Below, in pieces: positions 44,193-54,558 of a DNA stretch of 64,000 bases. How positions within the stretch are numbered: the first letter of the stretch is position 1; every line of letters starts with the position of its first letter. The translations under genes were made by a program, and so were the position numbers. This DNA comes from Bacillus sp. B15-48. GTDB taxonomy: Bacteria; Bacillota; Bacilli; Bacillales; Cytobacillaceae. The notes under the pieces are model-generated. The model worked only from the letters and a program-made list of their open reading frames with translations. It was not told where the DNA came from and made no database searches. The stretch spans positions 17,361 through 81,360 of the forward strand of contig NZ_WOFU01000011.1 of assembly GCF_016879755.1 (NCBI RefSeq), in the 5' to 3' direction.

Positions 44193-44891
44193 TTATTTTG
44201 CTGAAACAGTTGCAGGGTCAACTTTTACCCCTGGTCCCATTGTTGAGGATACCACTACATTTTTCATGTAAGTTCCTTTTGCAGCAGAAGGCTTAACTTT
44301 CATCATTGTTTCAAAGATTGTGTTGAAGTTTTCAACAAGCTTTCCATCTTCGAAAGAAACCTTCCCAATCGGAACATGAATGTTTCCAGCTTTATCAACG
44401 CGGTATTCAACTTTACCAGCTTTTATTTCGTTAACTGCTTTTGCTACATCAAATGTAACTGTACCAGTCTTAGGGTTAGGCATTAAACCTTTTGGTCCTA
44501 ATACACGACCAAGTTTTCCGACTTCACCCATCATGTCAGGAGTTGCTACAATGACATCAAATTCGAACCAACCTTGTTGAATTTTATTGATGTATTCTGC
44601 ATCACCAACATAGTCTGCACCAGCAGCTTCAGCTTCTTTTAATTTTTCACCTTTAGCGAAAACTAGCACACGTTGTGTTTTACCAGTTCCGTTCGGAAGA
44701 ACAACTGCACCACGGATTTGTTGGTCCGCTTTCTTAGGGTCAACCCCTAAACGAAATGCAGCTTCAACTGTTGCGTCAAACTTAACTGTGCTTGTCTTTT
44801 TCGCAAGCTCAATTGCTTCTTCAATTGAATAAGCTTTCAAACGATCTACTAACTTAGCGGCTTCTTGATACTTTTTGCCTTTTTTAGCCAT
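44193..44891 (-). CDS. rplA: 50S ribosomal protein L1
   Basis: Ribosomal protein L1, 232 aa, mobile stalk at the E site. Begins [20 protein letters not shown]; contains [19 protein letters not shown] and the C-terminal [11 protein letters not shown]. In Bacillus rplA usually follows rplK within about 100 bp; here 302 bp of repeat-like, strongly folded sequence lies between them. Confidence 0.97.
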   Translation of the reverse strand: MAKKGKKYQEAAKLVDRLKAYSIEEAIELAKKTSTVKFDATVEAAFRLGVDPKKADQQIRGAVVLPNGTGKTQRVLVFAKGEKLKEAEAAGADYVGDAEYINKIQQGWFEFDVIVATPDMMGEVGKLGRVLGPKGLMPNPKTGTVTFDVAKAVNEIKAGKVEYRVDKAGNIHVPIGKVSFEDGKLVENFNTIFETMMKVKPSAAKGTYMKNVVVSSTMGPGVKVDPATVSAK

Positions 44892-44944
44892 TTTTTATTT
44901 CCTCCTAGAATTGTGGTTTTAGCGGAATAACCTCCCACTTAGAA

Positions 44945-45075
44945 AGGCGTAAGTGCCTCGTTCAGCCCCGACAAGCGCTGGAGGACCAGCCAGTAAAGTC
45001 GTTCTTTGACTTTATTGGCTGGGCCGAAGTGTCTCGAGGGGCTAGGCACTGGAGCCAGACAATCAGAACAGGCGG
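44945..45075. repeat. Folded intergenic repeat element between rplK and rplA
   Basis: AGTGCCT pairs with AGGCACT, AGCCCC with GGGGCT, and the centre is a 15-bp hairpin CCAGCCAGTAAAGTC (44986-45000) with GACTTTATTGGCTGG (45008-45022, one G-U). The wording TCAGCCCCGACAAGCGCTGGAG and GAGGGGCTAGGCACTGGAGCC recalls a high-copy structured intergenic repeat I have seen in Bacillaceae genomes. It looks like a mobile or palindromic element inserted inside a ribosomal operon. Confidence 0.65.
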
Positions 45076-45134
45076 ATGCGCCTTATTCTGCGCCGCAGCC
45101 ATGTAAGCTGAATCCCTCAGCTTCGCCAGACAGA

Positions 45135-45173
45135 TAAAAGGTTGCGAGAGAAACAGTTCATCATCGCAACCTT
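45135..45173 (-). terminator. Hairpin after rplK
   Basis: AAGGTTGCGA / TCGCAACCTT, a perfect 10-bp stem read leftward and followed by TTTTATCT, about 20 bp beyond the rplK stop. It could act as a weak terminator or protect the rplK mRNA 3' end upstream of the inserted repeat. Confidence 0.6.
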
Positions 45174-45193
45174 ATCATCCCTAACATCAACAA

Positions 45194-45619
45194 TTAGTCC
45201 TCAATCGTGATACCCATACTGCGGGCAGTACCTTCAACCATACGCATAGCTGATTCTACATCTGCTGCGTTTAGGTCAGGCATTTTTTGCTCCGCAATCT
45301 CGCGTACTTTATCACGCTTGACTGTTGCTACTTTATTACGGTTTGGTTCACCAGAACCAGACTGAATTCCAGCTGCTACTTTTAATAGAACAGCAGCAGG
45401 AGGAGTTTTCGTAATAAATGTAAATGAACGGTCTTCAAACACCGTGATTTCAACAGGAATGATCAAACCAGCTTGATCAGCTGTACGTGCGTTAAACTCT
45501 TTACAGAATCCCATGATATTCACACCTGCTTGACCTAGTGCAGGACCAACCGGCGGAGCTGGATTTGCTTTCCCAGCTGGGATTTGTAATTTAACAATCT
45601 TAATTACTTTTTTAGCCAC
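45194..45619 (-). CDS. rplK: 50S ribosomal protein L11
   Basis: Ribosomal protein L11, 141 aa, in the GTPase-associated centre. Begins (GTG start) [20 protein letters not shown], with [20 protein letters not shown] and the C-terminal [12 protein letters not shown]. The GTG at 45619 lies 8 bp after AAGGAGG and gives the family length; three codons of upstream open frame are not used. Confidence 0.97.
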   Translation of the reverse strand: MAKKVIKIVKLQIPAGKANPAPPVGPALGQAGVNIMGFCKEFNARTADQAGLIIPVEITVFEDRSFTFITKTPPAAVLLKVAAGIQSGSGEPNRNKVATVKRDKVREIAEQKMPDLNAADVESAMRMVEGTARSMGITIED

Positions 45620-45680
45620 GAGACACACCTCCTTAAAGTCCGTGATGTGGTAATAGGGATTTCCCCTCCCACTCAGCGCA
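45620..45680 (-). promoter_or_regulatory. rplK leader with conserved block
   Basis: Read leftward: AGTGGGAGGGGAAATCCC, then TACCACATCACGGAC and the AAGGAGG ribosome site. This block is strongly conserved ahead of rplK in Bacillus and may let L11 recognise its own mRNA; the mechanism is inferred. Confidence 0.45.
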
Positions 45681-45775
45681 GTCTTTATTTAAATAAAGAA
45701 CATATTTTATATGTTTGCCTCTCATGAGACATACTGACCTTAGAAATACTACCACTTTTTAATTTGATTTTCAAG

Positions 45776-46309
45776 TTATAATTTTTTAATTTGCGAAAAT
45801 TCCAGTTCAACTGGGGTATCTCTTCCGAACATATTAACAAGTACTTTTAGCTTTCCTTTATCTTTGTCGATTTCTTCAATAATTCCGGTGAAATTCGCAA
45901 AAGGCCCTTCATTTACTTGGACTGTTTCATTTAGTTCAAAATCAACATCAACCCTTACTTCATCTACACCCATGCGTTTTAGAATCATCGCTACTTCTTC
46001 AGGAAGTAACGGGGTTGGCTTCGAACCATGGCCAGAAGAGCCTACAAAACCAGTCACTCCAGGAGTGTTTCTTACAACATACCATGAATCATCGGTCATG
46101 ATTAATTCCACAAGTACATAACCAGGGAATGTTTTCCTTTTCACAACTTTCTTTTTTCCATTTTTAAAATCAGTTTCTTCGTCTTCAGGTACAATGACTC
46201 GAAAAATTTTGTCCTGCATACCCATTGATTCTACTCGTTTTTCTAAATTCGTCTTCACCTTATTCTCATACCCAGAATATGTATGAACAACATACCAGTT
46301 CTTTTCCAT
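45776..46309 (-). CDS. nusG: Transcription termination/antitermination factor NusG
   Basis: NusG, 177 aa. The NGN domain runs from MEKNWYVVHTYSGYENKVKT to about residue 110 and includes FPGYVLVEL and NTPGVTGFVG; the KOW domain has VNEGPFANFTGIIEEIDKDK. It pauses RNA polymerase and couples it to the ribosome. It follows secE by about 190 bp, with a terminator-like hairpin in between. Confidence 0.97.
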   Translation of the reverse strand: MEKNWYVVHTYSGYENKVKTNLEKRVESMGMQDKIFRVIVPEDEETDFKNGKKKVVKRKTFPGYVLVELIMTDDSWYVVRNTPGVTGFVGSSGHGSKPTPLLPEEVAMILKRMGVDEVRVDVDFELNETVQVNEGPFANFTGIIEEIDKDKGKLKVLVNMFGRDTPVELEFSQIKKL

Positions 46310-46422
46310 TACAGAGGACTGTACGTCCGTCCCTCCCTTTTTTGCTAATAGAAAAGTAGAACTTCCTGAAAACCCTACAATCCTAACGCATTACAAATAG
46401 ATTCCTGTCTTTATTAGCAAAC

Positions 46423-46446
46423 AAAAAACCCGATAATCGGGCTTTT
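46423..46446 (-). terminator. Terminator between secE and nusG
   Basis: AAAGCCCGATTATCGGGTTTTTTG read leftward: a short GC stem followed by six T. It implies that nusG has at least partly separate transcription from secE, although no clean promoter was identified in the remaining gap. Confidence 0.7.
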
Positions 46447-46495
46447 GTAAAAACTTCCTGCGTTTATTTTCCATTATACCATGAGAACTCTGTTG

Positions 46496-46675
46496 TTATT
46501 CAAGAATTAAACGAATCAATTCAGAAATTCCTAAATCTACAACTGAAAAAAATAAAGCCATAAACAGGACGGTCGCTAACACGACTATTGTATATCGACC
46601 GAGCTCTTTCCGTTTTGGCCAGCTGACTTTTTTCATTTCACGGGCTACTTCAGGAAAAAAATTAAGGATGCGCAT
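46496..46675 (-). CDS. secE: Preprotein translocase subunit SecE
   Basis: SecE, 59 aa, the single-span minimal form: MRILNFFPEVAREMKKVSWP, then KRKELGRYT and a hydrophobic span IVVLATVLFMALFFSVVDLG. The cytoplasmic amphipathic helix with KKVSWPKRKE is the conserved SecY-clamping segment. GGAGGTT lies before the ATG. It sits between rpmGB and nusG. Confidence 0.95.
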   Translation of the reverse strand: MRILNFFPEVAREMKKVSWPKRKELGRYTIVVLATVLFMALFFSVVDLGISELIRLILE

Positions 46676-46719
46676 TTCGTAACCTCCATGTTTGGAATGG
46701 CAAAATCTCTGTTTTACCG

Positions 46720-46869
46720 TTATTTTGTTTCCCGATGAACTGTATGTTCATTGCAGTTTTTGCAATACTTTTTTACTTCAAGGCGTTCCTGTTGGTGATC
46801 GCTGTTTTTCATTGTTGAGTAGTTTCGTGAACTACACACCGAACAGCTAAGCGTAATCTTTTTCCTCAT
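46720..46869 (-). CDS. rpmGB: 50S ribosomal protein L33, zinc type
   Basis: Ribosomal protein L33, 49 aa: [20 protein letters not shown] ... [20 protein letters not shown]. Two CxxC pairs give the zinc-binding form. The second of two tandem ATGs (46869) gives the usual length. Located between sigH and secE as in B. subtilis. Confidence 0.94.
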   Translation of the reverse strand: MRKKITLSCSVCSSRNYSTMKNSDHQQERLEVKKYCKNCNEHTVHRETK

Positions 46870-46953
46870 CATGCACCTACAAATCTATGACCATAAAACT
46901 TTATCATGGTCAACTCGTTTAGTCAATCTATCCTAATTATCATAGGGATGATA

Positions 46954-47604
46954 CTAATGGGTAAATTGCTGGATATCAAGGGACTTTTCGAGCTTTCGCT
47001 TCACTCTTTGGAGAGCGTTATCAATTGATTTCACATGGCGATCCAATTCTTCAGATATCTCCTGATAGGACTGTCCTTCTAAATACAAAGCCAGTACCTT
47101 TCGTTCAAGATCACTAAGAAGTTGTTCCATCCTTAATGCCATTTTTTCAATATCCTCTTGATTAATAATCAGTTCTTCTGGATCTAATACTTTCCCACCA
47201 GCGAGAACATCCATAAGTGTCCGATCAGATTCGTCATCATAGATTGGCTTATCGAGGGAAACATAGGAATTCAGTGGCATATGTTTCAGCCTTGTCGCCG
47301 ATTTTATCGCTGTAATAATTTGTCTCGTAATACAAAGTTCAGCAAATGCCTTAAAGGATGTCAGCTTGTCCTCTTTGTAGTCACGGATTGCTTTATACAA
47401 TCCAATCATTCCCTCTTGAACAATATCTTCCTTATCGCCACCAATTAAAAAGTACGATTTCGCCTTAGCTCTGACAAAGTTTTGATACTTTTTTATTAAA
47501 AAATCAAGAGCTTCACTTTCCCCACGATGAACAGCCTCAATAATCTTATCATCGTTAAGTCCAATATATTTGACAACTGGGTTCCCTCTAAAATCATTGT
47601 TCAC
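46954..47604 (-). CDS. sigH: RNA polymerase sigma-H factor
   Basis: SigH (Spo0H), 216 aa, directs early-sporulation and competence genes. Region 2: YFLIGGDKEDIVQEGMIGLY with DYKEDKLTSFKAFAELCITR; region 4: LSDLERKVLALYLEGQSYQE and VKSIDNALQRVKRKLEKSL. GTG start at 47604 with GGAGG 9 bp upstream. Its presence supports a spore-forming Bacillaceae host. A sigma-A promoter lies 40 bp upstream. Confidence 0.96.
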   Translation of the reverse strand: MNNDFRGNPVVKYIGLNDDKIIEAVHRGESEALDFLIKKYQNFVRAKAKSYFLIGGDKEDIVQEGMIGLYKAIRDYKEDKLTSFKAFAELCITRQIITAIKSATRLKHMPLNSYVSLDKPIYDDESDRTLMDVLAGGKVLDPEELIINQEDIEKMALRMEQLLSDLERKVLALYLEGQSYQEISEELDRHVKSIDNALQRVKRKLEKSLDIQQFTH

Positions 47605-47644
47605 CTATGACCGCCTCCACCTGGACTTTCCCATAGATAGAAAT

Positions 47645-47674
47645 ATTATACAGTAACCATTTTTTTTACGTCAA
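47645..47674 (-). promoter_or_regulatory. Sigma-A promoter of sigH
   Basis: TTGACG (47669-47674), an 18-bp A-rich spacer and a perfect TATAAT (47645-47650). In B. subtilis the equivalent promoter is repressed by AbrB; the A/T-rich spacer here is compatible with that. Confidence 0.75.
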
Positions 47675-47679
47675 GTTGA

Positions 47680-48189
47680 TCAATCGCTTCCCCGACGCCA
47701 CTTCTCAAAGATTTTGGCTACCTCTTCACTTAATTGAATTTTGCTCACTGGTTTTTTATGTTGGATGTTCTGAACCTTCTTTCCGATTTTTTGTTCAATG
47801 ACATTGATCTCGGTTAAAAGTTCACGCGCCGATTTTCTTAGGGCACCTTGTCCAAAAATCTGCCACTGTTCAGTATAATCAGAGGTAGCAACATGGATTT
47901 GTGTCATTCGATTGCTTAATTCAATCGCCAATTTCTCAATTCTTTCATCCGCCGTTTCATTTTTCCTAGTAAAGACAACTTCGACCTTGTGATTTTCATA
48001 TTTTTTTTCAATTCCCTCTACATAGTAGGCATCGAAAACTATGATGACGCGAAATCCAGTATAAGCTTGATATTCAGCCATTTTTTCAATTAATATGTCT
48101 CGTGCCGCCGAAAGATCTTTATTTTTCAATTCCACTAAGTCTGGCCAGGCACCAATAATGTTATATCCGTCAACTAACAAGATGTCCAT
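47680..48189 (-). CDS. rae1: NYN-domain ribosome-dependent endoribonuclease Rae1 (YacP)
   Basis: A 169-aa NYN/PIN-like RNase. Conserved acidic residues are visible in LLVDGYNIIGAWPDL (N-terminal Asp), VIIVFDAYYV, NETADERIEKLA and VATSDYTEQ. In B. subtilis Rae1 enters the ribosomal A site and cleaves specific mRNAs. It lies 1 bp after rlmB in the cysE-cysS-mrnC-rlmB-rae1 block; the sigH promoter overlaps its end. Confidence 0.92.
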   Translation of the reverse strand: MDILLVDGYNIIGAWPDLVELKNKDLSAARDILIEKMAEYQAYTGFRVIIVFDAYYVEGIEKKYENHKVEVVFTRKNETADERIEKLAIELSNRMTQIHVATSDYTEQWQIFGQGALRKSARELLTEINVIEQKIGKKVQNIQHKKPVSKIQLSEEVAKIFEKWRRGSD

Positions 48190-48190
48190 T

Positions 48191-48934
48191 TTACTGCCCT
48201 AACGGATGGCGGTTACGATAAACCTCGTACATTAACAGAGCAGCCGCAACAGATGCATTCAATGAGGTAACCTTTCCGGCCATTGGCAAACGCAACAGAA
48301 AATCACACTTGTCACGGATGAGCCTTCCCATCCCTTTTCCTTCACTGCCAATCACAAGCCCTAATGGAATCGTGCCATCAAAATTACGATAGTCTTCTTT
48401 GCCTGCCGCGTCCGTCCCAGCGATCCACATTCCACGATCCTTCAGTTCGTCAATTACTCTTGCCATATTCGTCACACGGACAACTGGGATATGTTCAATC
48501 GCACCAGTTGATGCTTTTGCGACTGTCGCTGTCAGTCCAACAGCTCTTCTTTTTGGAATAATGATACCATGGGCTCCAGCAGCATCCGCTGTTCTCATAA
48601 TCGAACCGAGATTATGGGGATCTTCAATTTCATCAAGCAAAAGGAAAAAAGGCGCTTCATTTCGTTTTTCTGCCACTGCAAATAGGTCATCTAATTCAGC
48701 ATATTCATAGGCAGCTACTTGAGCAATGACACCTTGATGATTTCCTTCATACATTTGATCCAACTTCTTCTTTGGCACGAATTGAACAATGACATTTGCC
48801 TCTTTTGCTAACTTTGTGACTTGCTGCATTTGCCCCCGCTGGGAACCTTCGGCAATCATGATTTTATTAATATCCCTGTGTGACTTTAAGGCTTCAAGTA
48901 TAGGATTTTTCCCTGCAATATATCCTTCACTCAC
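48191..48934 (-). CDS. rlmB: 23S rRNA (guanosine-2'-O-)-methyltransferase RlmB-like
   Basis: SPOUT-class methyltransferase, 247 aa, predicted to 2'-O-methylate a 23S rRNA guanosine. N-terminal substrate-binding domain ([18 protein letters not shown]), then motif 1 [20 protein letters not shown], motif 2 [11 protein letters not shown] and motif 3 [20 protein letters not shown], which forms the trefoil knot. The GTG at 48934 overlaps the mrnC stop (GTGA) and has GGGAGG 9 bp upstream; the ATG 9 bp earlier abuts that site. Confidence 0.94.
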   Translation of the reverse strand: MSEGYIAGKNPILEALKSHRDINKIMIAEGSQRGQMQQVTKLAKEANVIVQFVPKKKLDQMYEGNHQGVIAQVAAYEYAELDDLFAVAEKRNEAPFFLLLDEIEDPHNLGSIMRTADAAGAHGIIIPKRRAVGLTATVAKASTGAIEHIPVVRVTNMARVIDELKDRGMWIAGTDAAGKEDYRNFDGTIPLGLVIGSEGKGMGRLIRDKCDFLLRLPMAGKVTSLNASVAAALLMYEVYRNRHPLGQ

Positions 48935-49350
48935 GATGAACATCCTCCCTCTTCGATAATTGCAAACGCCTCGTTAATTAATTCTTCTAACCGCTCCTCT
49001 TCCTCAGCCAAAAACAGATAGCCTATGAGAGCCTCAAATGCCGTGCTATATCGATATGTTTGGACATCGGTATTTTTCGGGACTGTTCCGGATTTTGCAT
49101 TTCTCCCACGCTTGAGCACAGCAACTTCCTCTTCTGACAGTACGCCTTTTTCAATAAAAACATGGGCAATTTTCGCCTGTGCCTTAGCTGACACATATTT
49201 TGTTGCTTCTCTATGCAGCTTATTTGGTTTTACTTTCCCACTCTGGAGCAGGTGAAACCGTACATGTTTTTCAAATACGGCATCGCCCATATAAGCAAGA
49301 GCGAGACTATTTAATTGCTTTTCGTCTACATTTTGATTATTTGCCAGCAT
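48931..49350 (-). CDS. mrnC: Mini-ribonuclease III
   Basis: Mini-III, 139 aa, an RNase III-type catalytic domain with no dsRNA-binding domain; it matures 23S rRNA ends in Bacillus. The catalytic motif [19 protein letters not shown] and the second acidic cluster [14 protein letters not shown] are present. It follows cysS by 3 bp and overlaps rlmB by 4 bp. Confidence 0.95.
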   Translation of the reverse strand: MLANNQNVDEKQLNSLALAYMGDAVFEKHVRFHLLQSGKVKPNKLHREATKYVSAKAQAKIAHVFIEKGVLSEEEVAVLKRGRNAKSGTVPKNTDVQTYRYSTAFEALIGYLFLAEEEERLEELINEAFAIIEEGGCSS

Positions 49351-49353
49351 TTC

Positions 49354-50751
49354 CTATCCTCTTTTCCATCTCGTCCCCTGTGCAGTATCCTCTAGGATGA
49401 TATTCATCCCTTTCAACTGATCACGAATCTCATCGGATAGTTTAAAGTTACGGTCTTTTCTAGCTTGGTTTCGTTTTTCAATTAAAGCTTCAATTTCTTC
49501 ATCAAGAAGTTCCTCGCTGCCTAAACTTAAGCCTAAAATGTTAAAATAGAGGTCAAACTCCTTTAAAAATGCTTCGATTACTTCTTCAGCTGTATTCTTC
49601 TCTAATAAATAAAGATTTGCAAGTTTTGATAACTCAAATAGAACGGAGATTCCGTTTGCCGTATTAAAATCATCATCCAATTCTTTGACAAATTGCTGAT
49701 GAAGCTTAGCAATCTGATCAAGCCACTCTTGATTATTCGTTGTTAAGTTTGTACTTGCGCCTGCACGATGTTTTAAGTTTTGATAAGAAGTCTTAATACG
49801 ATCAAACGCGGCACGTGTATTTTCTAGCAATTCCTCACTATAATTAATCGGGTTCCGGTAATGAACAGATAGCATAAAGAAGCGCAATACTTGTGGATCA
49901 TGCTTCTTAATAATGTCATGGACGAGCACAAAGTTCCCTAGTGACTTTGACATTTTTTCATTGTTAATATTAATATACCCATTATGCATCCAATATCTTG
50001 CAAATGATTTCCCTGTCAATGCTTCTGTCTGGGCAATCTCATTCTCATGATGTGGAAATGCTAAATCCTGGCCACCTGCGTGAATATCAATTGTATCACC
50101 TAGATATTGTTTGGCCATAGCTGAACATTCGATATGCCAACCAGGTCTTCCTCTTCCCCACGGACTTTCCCAGGATATTTCCCCATCCTTTGCTTTTTTC
50201 CAAAGAGCAAAGTCAAGGGCATCTTGTTTCTTCTCGCCTACTTGAATACGCGCGCCAATCTTTAGTTCGTCAATTGATTGATGAGAAAGTTTCCCATATC
50301 CTTTAAATTCCCTTGTTCGAAAATAAACGTCCCCGTTCGATTCATACGCATAACCCTTTTCAATTAGAGCTTCAATAAACTCGATGATTAAATCCATCGT
50401 TTCGGTTACACGTGGATGGACATCTGCGCGTTTGCAGCCAAGAGCAGTAATATCTTCAAAATACGCTTCAATAAAGCGATTCGCGATTGTTGGGACATCT
50501 TCCCCCAATTCGTTCGCAGCCCGGATTAATTTGTCATCAACATCTGTAAAATTCGATACATAGTTAACATCATACCCTCTGAATTCTAAGTACCTGCGAA
50601 CCGTATCAAAGACGATTGCTGGACGCGCATTACCGATATGAATATAGTTATAAACGGTGGGACCGCAAACATACATCTTTACTTTCCCCTCTTCAAGCGG
50701 GGTAAACACTTCTTTTTGACGTGTTAACGTATTATAAATTTGAATTGACAT
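49354..50751 (-). CDS. cysS: Cysteinyl-tRNA synthetase
   Basis: CysRS, 465 aa. Zinc ligand Cys in [14 protein letters not shown]-type [20 protein letters not shown] and [13 protein letters not shown] with further zinc ligands, and KMSKS in [16 protein letters not shown]. The C-terminal anticodon-binding region ends GTRWKRG. Its start overlaps cysE by 20 bp, so the two are co-translated, and both are under the upstream T-box. Confidence 0.97.
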   Translation of the reverse strand: MSIQIYNTLTRQKEVFTPLEEGKVKMYVCGPTVYNYIHIGNARPAIVFDTVRRYLEFRGYDVNYVSNFTDVDDKLIRAANELGEDVPTIANRFIEAYFEDITALGCKRADVHPRVTETMDLIIEFIEALIEKGYAYESNGDVYFRTREFKGYGKLSHQSIDELKIGARIQVGEKKQDALDFALWKKAKDGEISWESPWGRGRPGWHIECSAMAKQYLGDTIDIHAGGQDLAFPHHENEIAQTEALTGKSFARYWMHNGYININNEKMSKSLGNFVLVHDIIKKHDPQVLRFFMLSVHYRNPINYSEELLENTRAAFDRIKTSYQNLKHRAGASTNLTTNNQEWLDQIAKLHQQFVKELDDDFNTANGISVLFELSKLANLYLLEKNTAEEVIEAFLKEFDLYFNILGLSLGSEELLDEEIEALIEKRNQARKDRNFKLSDEIRDQLKGMNIILEDTAQGTRWKRG

Positions 50752-51400
50752 TCATCTTTCTCCTTTCTTCCTTCAATCCTTCGAGCTCTTCTTGCATCTT
50801 GGAAAGTTCTCCCTCCAACGCTTTAAATCGATCTATAATAGGATCCGGAAGATCTGAATGATTTAAATCTTTTCTTATTTTAACTCCATCTCGGATAACG
50901 ACACGACCGGGAACGCCAACAACGGTTGAGTTTGGTGGAACATCTTTTAACACAACCGAACCGCCACCGATTTTGGAATTCTCCCCTATCGTAATCGAGC
51001 CGAGAACCTTTGCACCAGTGGCAATCAAGACGTTATCATTCACAGTCGGGTGCCGCTTTCCTTTCTCTTTCCCTGTACCCCCTAAAGTAACACCTTGGTA
51101 TATCGTGACATTATCTCCAATTTCACACGTTTCCCCGATCACCACACCCATACCATGGTCAATAAATAATCGGTTGCCAATCTTTGCCCCAGGATGAATT
51201 TCAATCCCGGTAAAAAATCGGCTTACTTGCGAAATCACTCTAGCAAGAAAGAAGAAACGTCTTTTAAACAAAGCATGAGCAAGTCTGTGGGACCAAATGG
51301 CATGGAGGCCCGCATAAGTTAAAATGACTTCCAAGCGACTTCTTGCTGCAGGATCTTGATCAAATACAACATCAATATCTTCTCTAATTGTTTTAAACAT
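50732..51400 (-). CDS. cysE: Serine O-acetyltransferase
   Basis: CysE, 222 aa, makes O-acetylserine for cysteine synthesis. The N-terminal helical part ([20 protein letters not shown]) is short, as in Bacillus, followed by the left-handed beta-helix: [20 protein letters not shown] with the catalytic His, and [20 protein letters not shown]. The ATG at 51400 has GGGGGA 8 bp upstream. A charged tail ([11 protein letters not shown]) extends past the helix. Confidence 0.96.
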   Translation of the reverse strand: MFKTIREDIDVVFDQDPAARSRLEVILTYAGLHAIWSHRLAHALFKRRFFFLARVISQVSRFFTGIEIHPGAKIGNRLFIDHGMGVVIGETCEIGDNVTIYQGVTLGGTGKEKGKRHPTVNDNVLIATGAKVLGSITIGENSKIGGGSVVLKDVPPNSTVVGVPGRVVIRDGVKIRKDLNHSDLPDPIIDRFKALEGELSKMQEELEGLKEERRKMNVNSNL

Positions 51401-51429
51401 GATTACCATCCCCCAGTATTTCCAAAAAA

Positions 51430-51680
51430 ATAAAAAACGTCTCTGTCAAATGACAGAGACGCTTACCTGCGCGGTTCCACTCTGTTTAGGTTTGCTGATA
51501 CCAAACCTCAACTTGACCTGTTAACGGGAGGGCCCGCCCTAAACTACTAGGAATTCATCCGTTCATTTAGAGGCTCAGAGGTGCATTTCAAAAAATGAGA
51601 GGCTTAAACCACTTTCAGCCGGTGATGGTTCTCTCTATAAAGCATCATTTTTTTACTTCTCCTCATCAACACTTTCATGC
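51430..51680 (-). ncRNA. T-box riboswitch, cysteine-specific (cysES leader)
   Basis: The leader contains the T-box antiterminator block TGGAACCGCGCAGG (rc at 51469-51481 region) and a strong terminator. Stem I carries the apical segment ACCGGCTGAAAGTGG, and the specifier-loop candidate GAAATGCACC presents UGC (Cys) followed by a purine. Uncharged tRNA-Cys would stabilise the antiterminator and switch on cysE-cysS. Confidence 0.88.
51434..51463 (-). terminator. T-box terminator
   Basis: GCGTCTCTGTC / GACAGAGACG stem with an ATTT loop followed leftward by TTTTTTATTTTTTT, 34 bp before the cysE start. It is mutually exclusive with the antiterminator. Confidence 0.88.
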
Positions 51681-51685
51681 TCTTT

Positions 51686-51714
51686 AATTTACTTTTACTA
51701 TATTATATTTTCAA
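51686..51714 (-). promoter_or_regulatory. Sigma-A promoter of the cysES operon
   Basis: TTGAAA (51709-51714), 17-bp spacer, TAAATT (51686-51691), immediately upstream of T-box stem I. Confidence 0.55.
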
Positions 51715-51745
51715 CGTAATGTTAACTACCTATTTCAAAATATTT

Positions 51746-53200
51746 CTAGACGAGCAGATTTTTGACACGATTTTTTACCTTTTCGATTCCGAGTAGTTCC
51801 ATCGCCAACATTAAATCAGGACCATGCGTTTGGCCAGTCACTGCTGCGCGGATCGGCATAAATAACTTTTGTCCTTTATGACCTGTTCCTTTTTGAACTG
51901 CTTTTACAGCCTTTTTAATTTCAGCCGCTGTGAATTCTGGGAGAGCCTCAATTTCTTGAAGGAAAGCTTGCATTACTTCTGGTACTTGTTCTCCTGCCAA
52001 AACTTCCTTCGCCTCTGCTTCAAAACTTAATTCCTCTTGGAAAAAGATTTCTGACATTTCAACGATTTCAGCCCCATAACTCATTTTCTCCTGATAAAGT
52101 GAGATGAGACTCCTTACCCATCGTTCTTCTTCTTCAGATCTAGTCGCCTTCACCTTCCCTGCTTTTATTAAATGGGGCAAGGACAATTCAATTACTTTTT
52201 CAACATCTGCTTTTTTCATATACTGATTGTTCATCCAAGTAAGCTTTTGACGATCAAATAATGCAGGCGATTTAGATAGACGTGCTGGATCAAATTGTTC
52301 GACGAACTCTTCTTGCGAGAATATTTCTTCTTCCCCTGATGGTGACCAACCTAGCAAGGCAATAAAATTAAATAACGCTTCTGGTAAATACCCTAATTCC
52401 TTATATTGCTCAATAAATTGAATAATCGACTCGTCACGTTTGCTTAATTTTTTTCTGCTTTCATTCACGATTAATGTCATATGACCAAAGATTGGTGGCT
52501 GCCAACCAAAAGCATCATAAATCAATAATTGTTTCGGTGTATTGGAAATATGGTCATCTCCGCGAAGAACATGAGATATTTTCATTAAGTGATCATCAAT
52601 AACGACCGCATAATTATAAGTTGGAATTCCATCTTTTTTCACAATGACAAAGTCCCCAAAACCATCCGATTCAAAGGCCACGTCTTCTTTGACGATATCA
52701 TTAAACTTAAGAATTCTACCTGCAGGTACTTTAAAACGAATGCTCGGCTTACGTCCTTCCGCCTCAAACTGCTTTCTCTCTTGTTCTGATAAATGACGAC
52801 ACCTGCCTGAATATTTAGGGGTTTCATTCTTTTCCATTTGTGCAGCACGTTCTGCTTCTACCTCTTCCTCGGTACAATAACATTTGTAAGCAAGGTCCTT
52901 TTCAAATAGCTGCGCTGTGTGTTGGTCATAAATAGCAATCCGCTCCGATTGACGATAAGGGCCGTACTCGCCAGCCACATCAATACTTTCGTCCCAATCG
53001 ATTCCTAACCACTTTAAATAATGCAGTTGACTTTGTTCTCCGCCCTCAATATTTCGCTTTAGATCGGTATCTTCAATGCGAATAATGAATTTTCCACCTT
53101 GGTTGCGGGCAAATAAATAATTAAAAAGGGCTGTACGAGCGTTTCCTATATGTAAATGACCCGTCGGACTTGGGGCATAACGAACACGTATATTTGACAT
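51746..53200 (-). CDS. gltX: Glutamyl-tRNA synthetase
   Basis: GluRS, 484 aa; in Bacillus it also charges tRNA-Gln with Glu. Begins [20 protein letters not shown] (HIGH motif), with KKLSKRDES as KMSKS. C-terminal helical anticodon domains are normal. The ATG at 53200 has GAGGAGG 6 bp upstream; an upstream open frame of 39 codons is not used. It follows ispF by 52 bp. Confidence 0.97.
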   Translation of the reverse strand: MSNIRVRYAPSPTGHLHIGNARTALFNYLFARNQGGKFIIRIEDTDLKRNIEGGEQSQLHYLKWLGIDWDESIDVAGEYGPYRQSERIAIYDQHTAQLFEKDLAYKCYCTEEEVEAERAAQMEKNETPKYSGRCRHLSEQERKQFEAEGRKPSIRFKVPAGRILKFNDIVKEDVAFESDGFGDFVIVKKDGIPTYNYAVVIDDHLMKISHVLRGDDHISNTPKQLLIYDAFGWQPPIFGHMTLIVNESRKKLSKRDESIIQFIEQYKELGYLPEALFNFIALLGWSPSGEEEIFSQEEFVEQFDPARLSKSPALFDRQKLTWMNNQYMKKADVEKVIELSLPHLIKAGKVKATRSEEEERWVRSLISLYQEKMSYGAEIVEMSEIFFQEELSFEAEAKEVLAGEQVPEVMQAFLQEIEALPEFTAAEIKKAVKAVQKGTGHKGQKLFMPIRAAVTGQTHGPDLMLAMELLGIEKVKNRVKNLLV

Positions 53201-53252
53201 AAACATCCTCCTCAACTCAGCAAATCTATATTCATTCGTCTTTCTATCTTTC

Positions 53253-53729
53253 TTAAAGCTTTTGTAGCAAAATAACCGCTTGGGCCGCAATCCCTTCCTC
53301 TCGCCCAACGAACCCAATCTTCTCAGTCGTGGTCGCTTTTACATTTACTTGCTCAAGTTCACCTTCAAGCAACTCAGCAATTTTTCCCTTAATCGTATCG
53401 ATATGCGGAGCCATTTTTGGCTTCTGGGCAATAATTGTACAATCAATATTAACGAGCTGATATCCATCCTTTTTTACAAGCTCAAACACATTCTTTAGTA
53501 ACTTACTCGAGTCTACGTCTTTGAATTTTGGATCTGTATCTGGAAAGTGTTTCCCAATATCTCCTGCCCCAATCGCTCCTAAACAGGCATCTGTAATCGC
53601 ATGCAACAAAACATCCGCATCCGAGTGTCCAAGCAATCCCTTTTCATGAGGGATGGAAATGCCGCCAATAATCAATGGTCGACCTTCAACCAACTGATGT
53701 ACATCAAAACCTTGTCCAATTCGAAACAT
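53253..53729 (-). CDS. ispF: 2-C-methyl-D-erythritol 2,4-cyclodiphosphate synthase
   Basis: IspF, 158 aa, fifth step of the MEP isoprenoid pathway. Metal-binding GFDVHQL and [20 protein letters not shown]; the CDP-binding [13 protein letters not shown] is intact. The second ATG (53729), 9 bp after AAAGGAG, gives the usual start [13 protein letters not shown]. It lies 114 bp after ispD, so two consecutive MEP enzymes are encoded side by side. Confidence 0.97.
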   Translation of the reverse strand: MFRIGQGFDVHQLVEGRPLIIGGISIPHEKGLLGHSDADVLLHAITDACLGAIGAGDIGKHFPDTDPKFKDVDSSKLLKNVFELVKKDGYQLVNIDCTIIAQKPKMAPHIDTIKGKIAELLEGELEQVNVKATTTEKIGFVGREEGIAAQAVILLQKL

Positions 53730-53843
53730 CAACATTTACTCCTTTGCAAAAATTCAATCAGTCACCTAAATGATGCTGTTTTTTTAAGCTTATTTTTTCT
53801 AACGAATAAGTCCAATCCAATAGAAAAAGCAATCGGCCTACAT

Positions 53844-54554
<711 letters not shown>

Positions 54555-54558
54555 CTAT

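Noticed and set aside
53201..53317. Longer N-terminus for GltX
   Set aside because: The 39 extra codons overlap the ispF-gltX gap and ribosome site; the family starts at the residues before [13 protein letters not shown].
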